From contig JAMCYN010000027.1 of the NCBI GenBank assembly GCA_023474015.1, positions 1-64,000 of the forward strand: 64,000 nucleotides of DNA, in the 5' to 3' direction. Shown piece after piece: positions 49,636 to 57,720 of the stretch. Each line of letters opens with the position of its first letter. Position 1 is the first letter of the stretch. Origin of the DNA: Armatimonadota bacterium (GTDB lineage: Bacteria > Armatimonadota > UBA5829). Position numbers and translations under genes: made by a program. The notes beneath the pieces are model-generated. The model did no database searches. It had not been told where the DNA came from and worked only from the letters and a program-made list of their open reading frames with translations.

Positions 49636-49892
49636 AGTTCGAGCGTACTGAGCGATTCAAAGAGGCTTACTGTTCGCTCGGAGAGATAGTGCAACACAAA
49701 GTAAACAAAGCCCTCCGGCTTATGGTTACGGACCCCAGACATCCATCTCTCCATCTGAAGAAGATGCGGGGAACGAGCGGACTCTGGGAGGTAAGGGTGG
49801 ATCGCGGCCACAGGATTACCCTTTCAATCGACGGGGACTGTTATGTGCTGCGCAATGTTGGCAAGCACGACGAAACCCTCCGCGAATTATGA
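49632..49892 (+). CDS. RelE/ParE-superfamily toxin
   Basis: 86 residues from GTG 49632, overlapping the antitoxin stop. FERTERFKEAYCSLGEIVQHKVNKALRLM, PSLHLKKMRGTSGLWEVRVDRGHRITLSIDGDCYVLRNVGKHDE is the compact RelE fold, with basic residues and a C-terminal VGKHDE in the usual catalytic position for mRNA interferases. The cytotoxic activity is likely ribosome-dependent mRNA cleavage. The stop codon lies in the family F repeat. Confidence 0.87.
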   Translation: MKFERTERFKEAYCSLGEIVQHKVNKALRLMVTDPRHPSLHLKKMRGTSGLWEVRVDRGHRITLSIDGDCYVLRNVGKHDETLREL

Positions 49893-49971
49893 ATTAGGAA
49901 TTTTGAGTTTTGAATTGAGGGGAGGGTGAAGCTCCCTTCAATTCACAATTCATAATTCACAATTCAAAACT
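49885..49971. repeat. AATTCAAAAC satellite hairpin, family F
   Basis: AATTATGAATTAGGAATTTT and TTGAATTGAGGGGAGGG on one side, with CCCTTCAATTCACAATTC and ATTCACAATTCAAAAC on the other, form a long imperfect hairpin between the convergent toxin and Crp genes. It may end both transcripts. Confidence 0.65.
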
Positions 49972-49976
49972 GCCTT

Positions 49977-50678
49977 CTACGCTCTCCCAAACTGCGCCAA
50001 ATCCTCCAATTCCTCTATCGAGAGCACCTTGAGCTTGCGGCCCTGGGAGGTCGCGAGATGGTCCTCCTCGAACCTCGCCAGCAGGCGCGAGAGCGTCTCG
50101 CCGGTCATTCCCAGATGCGACGCCAGCACCTGCTTGGGCATCCCGAGGTCCACGACTGTTCCGTCCTTCTCGCCGTCGGGGACCCTCGACAGGATATAGT
50201 CCGCGAACCTTGCCCCCGCGTCCTTGAGCGTCAGCGACTCGATGCTGTTCACCAGCCTGTGCGCCCAGGTCGCCATCGATGCCATGAGGTGAAAGCTGAT
50301 GTCGGGATTATCGCGCAGGAGCTGAAGAAACTCATCCTTCCGCAGGAGTATCAGCACCGAGTCCTGCACTGCCGCCGCCGACGCGGGGTAGCCTTTGCCT
50401 AGGAACAGCGCCGCCTCGCCGAAGCAGTCGCCGGGCCCAGCCACGTGCAGCACGTGCTCCTTGGCGTCGGAAGACTCCTTGTAGAGCTTCACCGCGCCGG
50501 ATTCCACTATATACAGCCCCTTGCACGGCTCACCCGCATGGAAGATGACCGTGCCGCGCGGCTGCGTGACGCGTTTGGCGGTCGGACGGATGAGCATAAG
50601 TGTCTCATCATCCAAGCTGGCGAAAAAGCCTGAGGAGCGCATAGCGGAGAGTACGGTTTTGTGTTCGACGTCACTCAT
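49977..50678 (-). CDS. Crp/Fnr-family transcription regulator
   Basis: 233 residues from ATG 50678. The cyclic-nucleotide-binding-type sensor domain (about 12-130: GTVIFHAGEPCKGLYIVESGAVKLYK, GPGDCFGEAALFLGKGYPASAAAV) and the long dimerisation helix precede a C-terminal winged helix (MPKQVLASHLGMTGETLSRLLARFEEDHL, about 185-213). No N-terminal Fe-S Cys cluster as in FNR is seen. The effector is unknown. The -10 box ends seven bases before the ATG, so the mRNA is probably leaderless. It may regulate the cytochrome genes through the TTGTG/CACAA site at 40323. Confidence 0.9.
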   Translation of the reverse strand: MSDVEHKTVLSAMRSSGFFASLDDETLMLIRPTAKRVTQPRGTVIFHAGEPCKGLYIVESGAVKLYKESSDAKEHVLHVAGPGDCFGEAALFLGKGYPASAAAVQDSVLILLRKDEFLQLLRDNPDISFHLMASMATWAHRLVNSIESLTLKDAGARFADYILSRVPDGEKDGTVVDLGMPKQVLASHLGMTGETLSRLLARFEEDHLATSQGRKLKVLSIEELEDLAQFGRA

Positions 50679-50685
50679 AGTGAAG

Positions 50686-50714
50686 ATTGTAGTCGCGGAC
50701 GTTCCGCAAGTCAA
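50686..50714 (-). promoter_or_regulatory. sigma-70-type promoter of the Crp/Fnr gene
   Basis: TTGACT (50714-50709), 17 bp, TACAAT (50691-50686), with the ATG starting seven bases on. The inverted pair GCGGACGTTCCGC in the spacer could be an operator. Confidence 0.65.
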
Positions 50715-50821
50715 TAACAGGTCCGTGAATCAGCCGGCGTGCGTTTCAATGGGGCTGGCTGGCGGTAAGTATCAACCGGCATTGGGCAATGGACTTCCGG
50801 GCCTGAGAGGAGTAAACCAAC

Positions 50822-51364
50822 ATGAAAGGGTGGCTGCTCGGCGTACTGATAATCCTGCCGTGCCTGGCGCTTGCCGGGCCGTCGATCGCTCAACTTGGGA
50901 TTCCCGAGGATAACGGTCTGAACTACTCGCTCACGCTTGGGGCGGCGATGCCGGTGAGTGGCAGCACCAATCAGGAGGTGAGCCCTATTGTCGGCATAAC
51001 CTGGTACGACCAGGCCGGGGAGCAGTTCGGTCGAGGAAACGGAGCAATCGGCATAACGGCGGAATGGACCCTGATCCGTCGCAAAGGTGATGACAAGGAC
51101 GTCAATTTTGTTCCCATAATGGTGAGCTTCAAGCAATATGGGACCGTCGGGGGCTGGCGGCTGTTCACCAGCCTTGGCGTCGGCATACTGGCGACCACGG
51201 ACAGTATCCCAGAGATGCAGATCGACGACGGCGCGAACTTCGGTTGGACCGGTGGCTTCGGGGTCGATCTAACGAACAACCTGTACTTTCAGTTCAAGTT
51301 TATTGGAGGCAGCAACCCCAGCGACGACGGGCTGTGGTCTGTCGGAGCGGGGTATCGCTTCTGA
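50822..51364 (+). CDS. small outer-membrane beta-barrel protein
   Basis: 180 residues with a signal peptide (KGWLLGVLIILPCLALAGPSIAQ). The mature part alternates hydrophobic residues in short amphipathic strands (NYSLTLGAAMPVSG, GAIGITAEWTLIRRK, LFTSLGVGILATTD, NLYFQFKFIGGSN) and ends in SVGAGYRF, with the C-terminal Phe that marks outer-membrane barrels for assembly. It would form an eight-strand barrel like OmpX or OmpW. This is the best single sign that the organism is diderm. RBS GAGAGGAG near 50806. Confidence 0.75.
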   Translation: MKGWLLGVLIILPCLALAGPSIAQLGIPEDNGLNYSLTLGAAMPVSGSTNQEVSPIVGITWYDQAGEQFGRGNGAIGITAEWTLIRRKGDDKDVNFVPIMVSFKQYGTVGGWRLFTSLGVGILATTDSIPEMQIDDGANFGWTGGFGVDLTNNLYFQFKFIGGSNPSDDGLWSVGAGYRF

Positions 51365-51502
51365 AAACTGCTGCGCACACCGATTGACTTGATGGTGTGG
51401 CCGCGCGATCTTCGCGTGGCCGCCTCTTTCTTGCAGCCGCCGGACCAGGGCGATTTTGCCAAAACGCCTCCCATGATCTACAATGTAGCTGGAGCACTTT
51501 TT

Positions 51503-51803
51503 AATCACGAAAGAACGAAAGACACGAAAGGACGAAAGGAACAGGATTAAGGGTCAGGACTAGTACCTCCGTAAGTCCTGAGTGTGGGTTGAGTACACCG
51601 TAAGCCCTGAGTAGGCCGAAAGGCCGTATCGAAGGGCGGCTGCGAAGGCACAGGCCCTGGTGCGGAATTACCCGGCCCTTCGATACGCCCACCAGGTCTC
51701 TTCAATAGTAGCTAACTTCTACTGGGCTACTCAGGGCCTACGGAGTACTGTTTTCCTACCCCTTCCCTTTTCGTGCTTTCGTACCTTTCGTTCTTTCGTG
51801 GTG
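51503..51803. repeat. mosaic repeat: ACGAAAG satellite arms flanking an inverted family C copy
   Basis: AAAGAACGAAAGACACGAAAGG (51507 onward) and its partner TCGTGCTTTCGTACCTTTCG (51769 onward) form outer inverted arms. Between them lies the family C unit. Nested elements like this suggest repeated insertion into a neutral gap. Confidence 0.65.
51598..51743. repeat. family C palindromic repeat, copy 3 (opposite orientation)
   Basis: CCGTAAGCCCTGAGTAGGCC through GGGCTACTCAGGGCCTACGG, with inner GTATCGAAGGGC/GCCCTTCGATAC. It matches the reverse complement of the units at 12347-12866. Confidence 0.75.
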
Positions 51804-51850
51804 AAATTCCCTTCCCGCATTAAGTAGCTGTAACTGAGGAGGAGCCATAC

Positions 51851-52759
51851 TTGAAACCCTTACTTGAACGAATCGCCGACGGAGAAATATTGATCTCGGA
51901 CGGCGCCATAGGCACATTTTTGCAGGCAAAGGGGCTGCAGCCGGGTGAGTCGCCAGAGCTGTGGTGTATCACGCACCCGGACGCGGTCAAGAGCGTGGCT
52001 GAGGCATACATTGCCGCGGGCAGCGACATAGTGGAGACCGACTCATTCGGCGGCACGAGTTTCAAGCAGACGAAGTTTGGCCTTGAAGAGAGGGTGGTGG
52101 AGATGAACCGGGCCGCCGCGAAGCTCGCCAGGGATGCGATGGGGGACAGGGGTTATGTGGCGGCGTCGGTCGGCCCCACGGGTCGGATCGCTTATGACGA
52201 AGGCGGCAACACCACCAACGAAGACCTTTACAACGCGTTCAAGGAGCAGGTCGTGGCTCTCGAAGAGGGCGGCGCCGACGCGGTGTGTATCGAAACGATG
52301 ATGTCGGTGATCGAGGCCGTTCAGGCTGTCAAGGCCACCAAGGAAAACACCGGGCTAACCGTTATTTGCACATTCACATTCGAGCCCGGCGCGCGTGGTT
52401 TCCGCACGATGATGGGCGTGACTCCCGGCGATGCGGCCTTGGCGGTGGTTGAGGCTGGCGCGGACATCATCGGTGCGAACTGCGGCAACGGCATCGAGAA
52501 TATGATCGAGATCACCCGCCAGATAAGGGCGGCCGCGCCTAACACGCCTATCTTGATCCAGGCCAACGCGGGTGTGCCGGTTCTCGAAGGCGGCAGGACC
52601 ATCTTCAAGGCTACCCCCGAAGAGATGGCCGCTCACGTCCCTGAATTGATCGAGGCCGGAGCAAACATCGTCGGCGGCTGCTGTGGCACCACACCCGAGC
52701 ATATCGCCGCAATTGCCGGGGCCGCGAGGGGATTTCAGAAGCTAGGAGTTAGAAGTTAG
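51851..52759 (+). CDS. homocysteine S-methyltransferase-family protein
   Basis: 302 residues from TTG 51851 (after GAGGAGGAGCC). ISDGAIGTFLQAKGLQPGESPELW, VETDSFGGTSFKQTKFGLEERVVEMNRAA, IGANCGNGIENM and GGCCGTTPEHI carry the three zinc-binding Cys of the barrel that activates homocysteine. No cobalamin-binding domain follows, so this is the N-terminal half of a MetH-type enzyme or a stand-alone methyltransferase, with the methyl donor unknown. The last residues (KLGVRS) and the stop are encoded by the TTAGAAGTTAG satellite, which seems to have set the 3' end. Confidence 0.9.
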   Translation: MKPLLERIADGEILISDGAIGTFLQAKGLQPGESPELWCITHPDAVKSVAEAYIAAGSDIVETDSFGGTSFKQTKFGLEERVVEMNRAAAKLARDAMGDRGYVAASVGPTGRIAYDEGGNTTNEDLYNAFKEQVVALEEGGADAVCIETMMSVIEAVQAVKATKENTGLTVICTFTFEPGARGFRTMMGVTPGDAALAVVEAGADIIGANCGNGIENMIEITRQIRAAAPNTPILIQANAGVPVLEGGRTIFKATPEEMAAHVPELIEAGANIVGGCCGTTPEHIAAIAGAARGFQKLGVRS

Positions 52760-52760
52760 A
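52741..52760. repeat. TTAGAAGTTAG satellite, family D, at a stop codon
   Basis: GCTAGGAGTTAGAAGTTAGA supplies the last codons and the stop of the homocysteine-methyltransferase-like gene. Confidence 0.6.
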
Positions 52761-52775
52761 ATGGGAGAGCGTGCT

Positions 52776-52799
52776 CGTCGGGGGTTTGAACCCCCGACG
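52776..52799 (+). terminator. hairpin after the methyltransferase gene
   Basis: CGTCGGGGGTT, TG, AACCCCCGACG: eleven perfect pairs. A second small hairpin CGGGCT/AGCCCG follows. No T run. Confidence 0.55.
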
Positions 52800-52850
52800 G
52801 GCGTTCCCCGGGCTTCAGCCCGTTCCTTGTCGGCGCCGCGCTTTATCGGG

Positions 52851-53132
52851 CTACACAGGTCGTCGGCCGACTCGACCCCCGCTGGCAATTGAGCGCCAGA
52901 TGGCTAGGAAAATCACCGCGCCTACGAAAGCTACCAGAATGCTTCCGATGTTAATACCGGTGACTCCCGCCATTCCCAGAGCGCGGAATATCCATCCGCC
53001 TACCAATGCGCCGATTATCCCTGCTATCAAGTCGCCCACTATCCCTCCCGGTCCCGGTTCGGGGCCAGGAAGGGCGAGCCTGGCGAGGAACCCTGCTATG
53101 AGCCCGACTACTATCCAAGCCAGTATGCTCAT
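52851..53132 (-). CDS. GlsB/YeaQ/YmgE-family small membrane protein
   Basis: 93 residues from ATG 53132 with RBS GGAGGTAAG. Three hydrophobic, Gly-rich segments (SILAWIVVGLIAGFLARLALPG, IVGDLIAGIIGALVGGWIFRAL, INIGSILVAFVGAVIFLAIW) are typical of this stress-associated integral membrane family (transglycosylase-associated protein). The biochemical function is unknown. It is transcribed away from the arsR gene. Confidence 0.88.
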   Translation of the reverse strand: MSILAWIVVGLIAGFLARLALPGPEPGPGGIVGDLIAGIIGALVGGWIFRALGMAGVTGINIGSILVAFVGAVIFLAIWRSIASGGRVGRRPV

Positions 53133-53190
53133 TTCTCTTACCTCCATCAGGACAAATGCCCCTACATTAAGCATATTACCCGCTCAATCC

Positions 53191-53219
53191 TTGACCCACA
53201 CGACCTAACCTGGTATACT
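53191..53219 (+). promoter_or_regulatory. sigma-70-type promoter of the arsR-persulfide reductase operon
   Basis: TTGACC (53191-53196), 17 bp, TATACT (53214-53219). The operator follows at once. Confidence 0.7.
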
Positions 53220-53221
53220 AC

Positions 53222-53251
53222 ATATCGTAACCTCACGATATATCGATATAT
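53222..53251. promoter_or_regulatory. operator palindromes for the ArsR regulator
   Basis: ATATCGT-N6-ACGATAT (53222-53241) is a perfect 7-bp inverted repeat over the expected start site. ATATATCGATATAT (53238-53251) overlaps it. The position suits autorepression. Confidence 0.6.
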
Positions 53252-53262
53252 AAGGACTCATC

Positions 53263-53589
53263 ATGATCGACTCAAACCATAACATGCACCTGCTGCCGAT
53301 GGAGGCCCTGGAAGAGGCCGCGGCGTGCCTGAAAGTAATGGCACACCCGGTGCGGCTCAGGATAGCGGACATACTTATGCAGGGGGATCTCACCGTGCGC
53401 GAGATCGCCGAGACCTGTGGAGTGCGGGAGCACCAGGTTTGCGAGCACCTGCGCCTGATGCAGAGCTACAGGCTGCTCACGAGCGAGCGCCGGGGGCGGA
53501 CGGTGCACTATCGAGTCGTCTCACCACAACTCCCCGCGCTGCTCGGGTGCGTGCGGGAGCACTGCAATGTCGAAGGGGCAAATTCTTAA
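53263..53589 (+). CDS. ArsR-family regulator (possible persulfide/redox sensor)
   Basis: 108 residues. The winged helix spans ACLKVMAHPVRLRIADILMQGDLTVREIAETCGVREHQVCEHLRLMQSYRL and RRGRTVHYRV. Five Cys are present: ACLK, ETCG, QVCEH, LLGCVREHC. Pairs in such positions can sense metals or, as in SqrR/BigR-type proteins, reactive sulfur by disulfide or polysulfide bridging. Since the next gene is a persulfide reductase fusion 33 bases on, sulfur sensing is the likeliest role. It probably represses its own promoter through the palindrome at 53222. Confidence 0.87.
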   Translation: MIDSNHNMHLLPMEALEEAAACLKVMAHPVRLRIADILMQGDLTVREIAETCGVREHQVCEHLRLMQSYRLLTSERRGRTVHYRVVSPQLPALLGCVREHCNVEGANS

Positions 53590-53622
53590 CCCCTATACCA
53601 ACACGTGCACAGGAGCAAATGA

Positions 53623-56094
53623 ATGAGCGAGAAGATGCGAATAGTTATAGTCGGAGGGGTGGCCGGCGGGGCCTCGGCGGCGGCGCGCGCCCGGAGGCTG
53701 TCGGAGGATGCCGAGATCATACTAATCGAGAGGGGAGAGAGCGTTTCTTTTGCCAACTGCGGCCTGCCTTATCACATCGGCGGCGCAATTCCCGACCGGA
53801 GCAAACTCCTCGTTCAGACGCCCGAGACGCTCTACGGCAACTTCCGCATCGACGTCCGCACGCGCACCGAGGCTGTCGCTATCGATCGCGAACGCAAAGA
53901 GATTACCATTCGCGACCTCGCCAATGGGGCCGAACATAATATCCCTTACGACAAACTCATCCTAAGCCCCGGCGCGGAGCCTATCCAACTGCCGATACCA
54001 GGCTCCGATGACCCCCGCGTGCTCACCCTCCGCTCGCTGGCCGACATGGATGCGATAATCCGCGTGCTCGACGAGCGCAAACCCGCGCACTCGCTGGTCC
54101 TGGGCGGCGGCTATATCGGCCTGGAGATGGCGGAGGCGCTGCGACAACGCAGCGTCGGTGTCACGCTGGTCGAGCTGGGCGCGCAGGTGATGGGACCGGT
54201 CGATCCCGAGATGGCCGCGCCATTGCATGAGCAGCTCAAGCTCCACGACGTCGACCTGCGGCTTGAGACCTCAGTTACTCAGTTCACCAACACCGACGAC
54301 CACCTTACTGCTTATCTGAGCGCCGGTGACTCGCTCGACTGTGGCCTGGTAATCATGGCCGTGGGCGTCAAGCCTGAGGTGACGCTTGCGCGCGACGCGA
54401 GGCTGGCTATCGGCGAGCGCGGCGGGATAACAGTCGACGAGCACATGCGCACCAGCGATCCGGACATCTTCGCAGTGGGCGACGCGGTTGAGGTGACTGA
54501 TTTCGTCGGCGGTTTTGCCACTCTCATCCCGCTTGCCGGACCGGCCAATCGTATGGGCCGCATTGCCGCCGACAACGCCCTCGGCCGCGACACCGTTTAT
54601 AAGAAAAGCCAGGGCACGGGCATCTGCAAGGTGTTCGACCTGGCCGTGGGTATGACCGGCATGAGCGAAAAATCCCTCAAGCGCGCGGGAATGGCCTATG
54701 AGAAAGTCTACATCCACCCCGTCAATCACGCGAGCTACTATCCCGGCGCGAGTCCGATCAGTCTGAAGCTACTGTTCGACCCCGACAACGGCAGGGTGCT
54801 CGGCGTGCAGGCGGTCGGCTCCGACGGCGTGGACAAGCGCATCGACGTGCTGGCGGTTGCGATTCGCGCGGGCCTGACGGTGTTCGACCTCGAAGAGATG
54901 GAGCTTGCCTACGCACCGCCCTACGGCTCGGCCAAGGACCTCGTGAACTACGCCGGGTTCGTTGCCTCGAATGTGATCAAAGGTGATGCGCGGATATGCC
55001 AGGTCGAGGATGTGCACGACCCGCGCGAGGACCAGTTCCTGCTCGATGTCCGAAAGCCTTTCGAGCTGGCGAGTGGGACCATCCCCGGTGCGGTCAATAT
55101 CCCACTCGACAAGCTCCGCGACCGCATCGTCGAACTGCCTCGCGACAAGGAACTGCTGGTGTTTTGCCAGGTGGGCTTGCGCGGGTATGTGGCGTGCCGG
55201 ATGCTCAGCCAGAAGGGGTTCAACTGCCGCAACCTAACCGGCGGGATCAAGACCTACAATGCATTCACCGGCCATGCGCCCCGCATTCCCGAGCCGCCCA
55301 CGCCCAACATCTGCGACGATTCAGGCATGAGCTGCGCCGCGCAGGGCGAATCCAGGCCCCATCCCGTATCCATTGTCAATATCGTGGATGCCTGCGGCCT
55401 GCAATGCCCCGGCCCCATTATGAGAGTCGCGACCGAGTTGGAAGCCGTCAAGGAGGGCGAAGCGATAAGCGTGATCAGCACCGACCCTGCGTTTGCGAGT
55501 GACATCGGGGCGTGGTGCCACAGCACGGGTAACAGGCTGGTCGAGGTCGTCCCCGAAAACGGACATTGCAAGGCCGTTATCGCCAAAGGCGCCGGGGCGC
55601 AGTCCGTAAGCTCGATTCCGATGAGTAAGCGCAAGACGATGGTTGTTTTCAGCAGCGACTACGACAAGCTGATGGCTGCGTTCGTTATCGCCAACGGCGC
55701 CGTGGCGATGGGCAGCGAGGTCACCATGTTCTTCACTTTCTGGGGCATCAACGCGCTCCGTAGGGACAAGCGGGTAACCGTCCGGAAGACGCTGATCGAG
55801 AAGATGTTCGGCCGTATGATGCCCCGCGGCGCGGGCAGGCTTACGCTCTCCAAGATGAACATGGGCGGTATGGGCCTTGCTATGATCAAGGGGATTATGC
55901 GCAAGAAGAACGTCCCATCGCTGCCGGATCTGATCAGGTCCGCGCAAGAATCCGGCGTAAAGTTGGTCGTATGCGCCATGTCCATGGACCTGATGGGCAT
56001 CAAGCGCGAGGAACTGATCGACGGCATCGAAGAGGGCGGCGTGGCCATGTATCTCGATCACGCCGAGGCTGGGAATGTGAATTTGTTTATATAG
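53623..56094 (+). CDS. CoA-disulfide/persulfide reductase - rhodanese - TusA - DsrE fusion
   Basis: 823 residues joining four sulfur-handling modules. Residues 1-450 are an FAD/NAD(P)H pyridine-disulfide oxidoreductase (IVGGVAGGASAAARARRL; redox Cys46 in SFANCGLPYHIGG). A rhodanese (about 455-545) has Cys515 in FCQVGLRGY. A TusA/SirA domain (about 583-655) has the sulfur-carrying Cys in DACGLQCPGP (591, 595). A DsrE-like domain (about 665-823) starts KTMVVFSSDYDKLMAAF. Sulfane sulfur could be passed from rhodanese to TusA to DsrE and reduced by the flavin domain, releasing sulfide. It is co-transcribed with the ArsR regulator. Confidence 0.93.
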   Translation: MSEKMRIVIVGGVAGGASAAARARRLSEDAEIILIERGESVSFANCGLPYHIGGAIPDRSKLLVQTPETLYGNFRIDVRTRTEAVAIDRERKEITIRDLANGAEHNIPYDKLILSPGAEPIQLPIPGSDDPRVLTLRSLADMDAIIRVLDERKPAHSLVLGGGYIGLEMAEALRQRSVGVTLVELGAQVMGPVDPEMAAPLHEQLKLHDVDLRLETSVTQFTNTDDHLTAYLSAGDSLDCGLVIMAVGVKPEVTLARDARLAIGERGGITVDEHMRTSDPDIFAVGDAVEVTDFVGGFATLIPLAGPANRMGRIAADNALGRDTVYKKSQGTGICKVFDLAVGMTGMSEKSLKRAGMAYEKVYIHPVNHASYYPGASPISLKLLFDPDNGRVLGVQAVGSDGVDKRIDVLAVAIRAGLTVFDLEEMELAYAPPYGSAKDLVNYAGFVASNVIKGDARICQVEDVHDPREDQFLLDVRKPFELASGTIPGAVNIPLDKLRDRIVELPRDKELLVFCQVGLRGYVACRMLSQKGFNCRNLTGGIKTYNAFTGHAPRIPEPPTPNICDDSGMSCAAQGESRPHPVSIVNIVDACGLQCPGPIMRVATELEAVKEGEAISVISTDPAFASDIGAWCHSTGNRLVEVVPENGHCKAVIAKGAGAQSVSSIPMSKRKTMVVFSSDYDKLMAAFVIANGAVAMGSEVTMFFTFWGINALRRDKRVTVRKTLIEKMFGRMMPRGAGRLTLSKMNMGGMGLAMIKGIMRKKNVPSLPDLIRSAQESGVKLVVCAMSMDLMGIKREELIDGIEEGGVAMYLDHAEAGNVNLFI

Positions 56095-56192
56095 GCAACA
56101 GCAGGGAAGGAATTCTCGTCGCGAAAACACAAAAGGGGAAGGGAGCACGCTGGACCTTACCATTAATGAGGGATGCACCCAACTCATTCAAC

Positions 56193-56221
56193 TTGTTTGC
56201 GGGGCCGGATTGCGGTATAAT
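56193..56221 (+). promoter_or_regulatory. sigma-70-type promoter of tmRNA
   Basis: TTGTTT (56193-56198), 17 bp, perfect TATAAT (56216-56221). The transcript would start about 50 bases before the mature 5' end, which RNase P would remove. Confidence 0.65.
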
Positions 56222-56275
56222 ATGTGTAGCGGTGGGCGCACCGCTGAATGGGCTTAGTTGCCCTGTTTCCCTCGT

Positions 56276-56625
56276 GGGGGCGATTGGTGTCGACAGGGAA
56301 TGGGTTGGCTTAAGCTGCGAGCCGAGGCGCCGCTGGCCTCGTAAAAAGCGGCAAAACAATAAACGCGAATACAAGTTACGCACTCGCTGCTTAATTAGCG
56401 GCGCATCTGCCCGTTCTCAGCCGGTGTGAACGGATACGGGTGTCATTAAAACCGGCTCGCTCGTCCCATTAAGTCCGTCGATGGACGAGGACAACCTTAC
56501 GGACTGGGGCTGACGTATCCCGCCTGCAGGAGACTGATAGCTCGAGATCAAAATGTAGGAAACGCTCGTAGACGCTTTGGTTGACACTTCTTTGGACTGG
56601 GGTTCGAGTCCCCACGCCTCCACCA
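56276..56625 (+). ncRNA. ssrA: transfer-messenger RNA (tmRNA)
   Basis: A 350-base tmRNA. The 5' end GGGGGCG pairs with CGCCTCC (56615-56621) to make the acceptor stem. A TTCGAGTCC T-loop and encoded CCA follow. The 5' half contains the standard GGTGTCGACAGGG element. The tag frame, resuming at GGC, reads GKTINANTSYALAA then TAA, with the ALAA degradation tail that ClpXP recognises. It rescues ribosomes stalled on broken mRNA. smpB is not in the window. Confidence 0.95.
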
Positions 56626-56655
56626 ATGTTATCGTAACAAAGACTCTCTCTGATG

Positions 56656-56687
56656 AAAGCTCCGGGGACATCAACCCTGGGGCTTTT
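56656..56687 (+). terminator. rho-independent terminator of tmRNA
   Basis: AAAGCTCCGGGG, loop ACATCAA, CCCTGGGGCTTT: all twelve positions pair (two G-T), followed by TTGCCGTTTT. It lies 30 bases past the CCA end. Confidence 0.8.
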
Positions 56688-57064
56688 GCCGTTTTGGGCG
56701 TGGAAATCGAGCTTGAGACCGCAGAATCCGGCAGTTCGCGCCGCTCGAATCTTGTGGACTCGTTCAGGCGGTCAGACCCCATATCAAGGCAGGATTCTCT
56801 CTCTTTCCGCCAATTCTCTCTACATCTTCTGGACTCGTCATTTTGAGTCCAAAAGATTTCTGAGCACGAGTTTGAAGGGTTTCACAGTCGTTTGTGCCTG
56901 GTAACGATTGGAGTAGAGGGCGTTTCGGTGTGTAATGCCGGGTATACTGTTAAGGTGAGGCGATGCACACGTGCTCGGATGGCTGGATGATGGGATCGTG
57001 GGGTTGGCTGATGATAGGCAATGGCTGCCCTTGCGAGAGGGACCGTGCATAGGAGGGAGATGTA
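56688..57064. other. 377-bp gap between tmRNA and the OsmC gene
   Basis: A hairpin TGGACTC/GAGTCCA lies at 56828-56857. The rest is unremarkable. Frames here overlap the tmRNA or have no ribosome site. AGGAGGGAG near 57051 serves the next gene. Confidence 0.4.
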
Positions 57065-57610
57065 ATGTCGCAGACCAACAATGTTAACCTAGACGGCATG
57101 GCCGTTTTCGCCGAACAGATTCAGCAGGATCCAACCAAAGCCAAGAGAACACAGGTGATCGAGGGCGAATGGGTTCTTGGCGCTGGCGGCCCGCAGTTCG
57201 TATCAACTATCAGCTACGAAGGCGGCACGGCGACATTTGAGACCGATAATCCAACATTCATGGGCGGCACTGGAACACTGCCCGGTCCAATGCATTACTG
57301 CTTCTTTGGCCTTGCGTCCTGCTATACAGGAGTGTTCGCTTCAATGGCCGCATCGCTCGGGGTCGAAATCAAGAGCCTGACCACGCGCGTGGAAGCGGAC
57401 ATAGACTTCTCCAAGGTCTTTGGCCTTGGAGACGAGCCGATCATGGAGGAGGTCCGCATCACTCTCCAGGTCGTAACTGATTCGCCCGAGGAAAAGGTTC
57501 GAGATGCCGAGTCTCTGGCTCTGGAGCGTTGTCCGGTGGTCTTCACATTGAGTAACATCGTGAAGCTGACTCCCGGACTTGAGATTGTCCCGCTGCGGCC
57601 GTCGCTATAG
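57065..57610 (+). CDS. OsmC-family peroxidase/redox protein
   Basis: 181 residues. The OsmC/Ohr fold is recognised from GTGTLPGPMHYCFFGLASCYTGVFASMAASLGVEIKSL and ERCPVVFTLSN. The paired redox Cys are in the helix HYCFFGLASC and in ERCPVV, the positions used for thiol-dependent reduction of organic or sulfur peroxides. An N-terminal extension of about 35 residues is unusual for the simplest members. Placed between the persulfide and metal-efflux operons, it likely guards against oxidative or sulfur stress. Strong ribosome site AGGAGGGAG. Confidence 0.88.
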   Translation: MSQTNNVNLDGMAVFAEQIQQDPTKAKRTQVIEGEWVLGAGGPQFVSTISYEGGTATFETDNPTFMGGTGTLPGPMHYCFFGLASCYTGVFASMAASLGVEIKSLTTRVEADIDFSKVFGLGDEPIMEEVRITLQVVTDSPEEKVRDAESLALERCPVVFTLSNIVKLTPGLEIVPLRPSL

Positions 57611-57656
57611 AGCCTGTTTGTTCTGCCGGAGTTCTTCCACCACCGGAACACGGATG

Positions 57657-57703
57657 TTGACGAGCTACGTTCTTCATGATATATTACCACATAGTGATGT
57701 GGT
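57657..57703 (+). promoter_or_regulatory. promoter and operator of the metal-efflux operon
   Basis: TTGACG (57657-57662), 17 bp, TATATT (57680-57685), immediately followed by ACCACAT-AGTG-ATGTGGT (57686-57703), a perfect 7-bp palindrome where an ArsR/SmtB repressor would block initiation. Confidence 0.72.
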
Positions 57704-57720
57704 GATACGAGGCAACCTGT

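Noticed and set aside
56577..56846. 89-codon frame at the tmRNA 3' end
   Set aside because: It begins inside the tmRNA tRNA-like domain and reads through its terminator.
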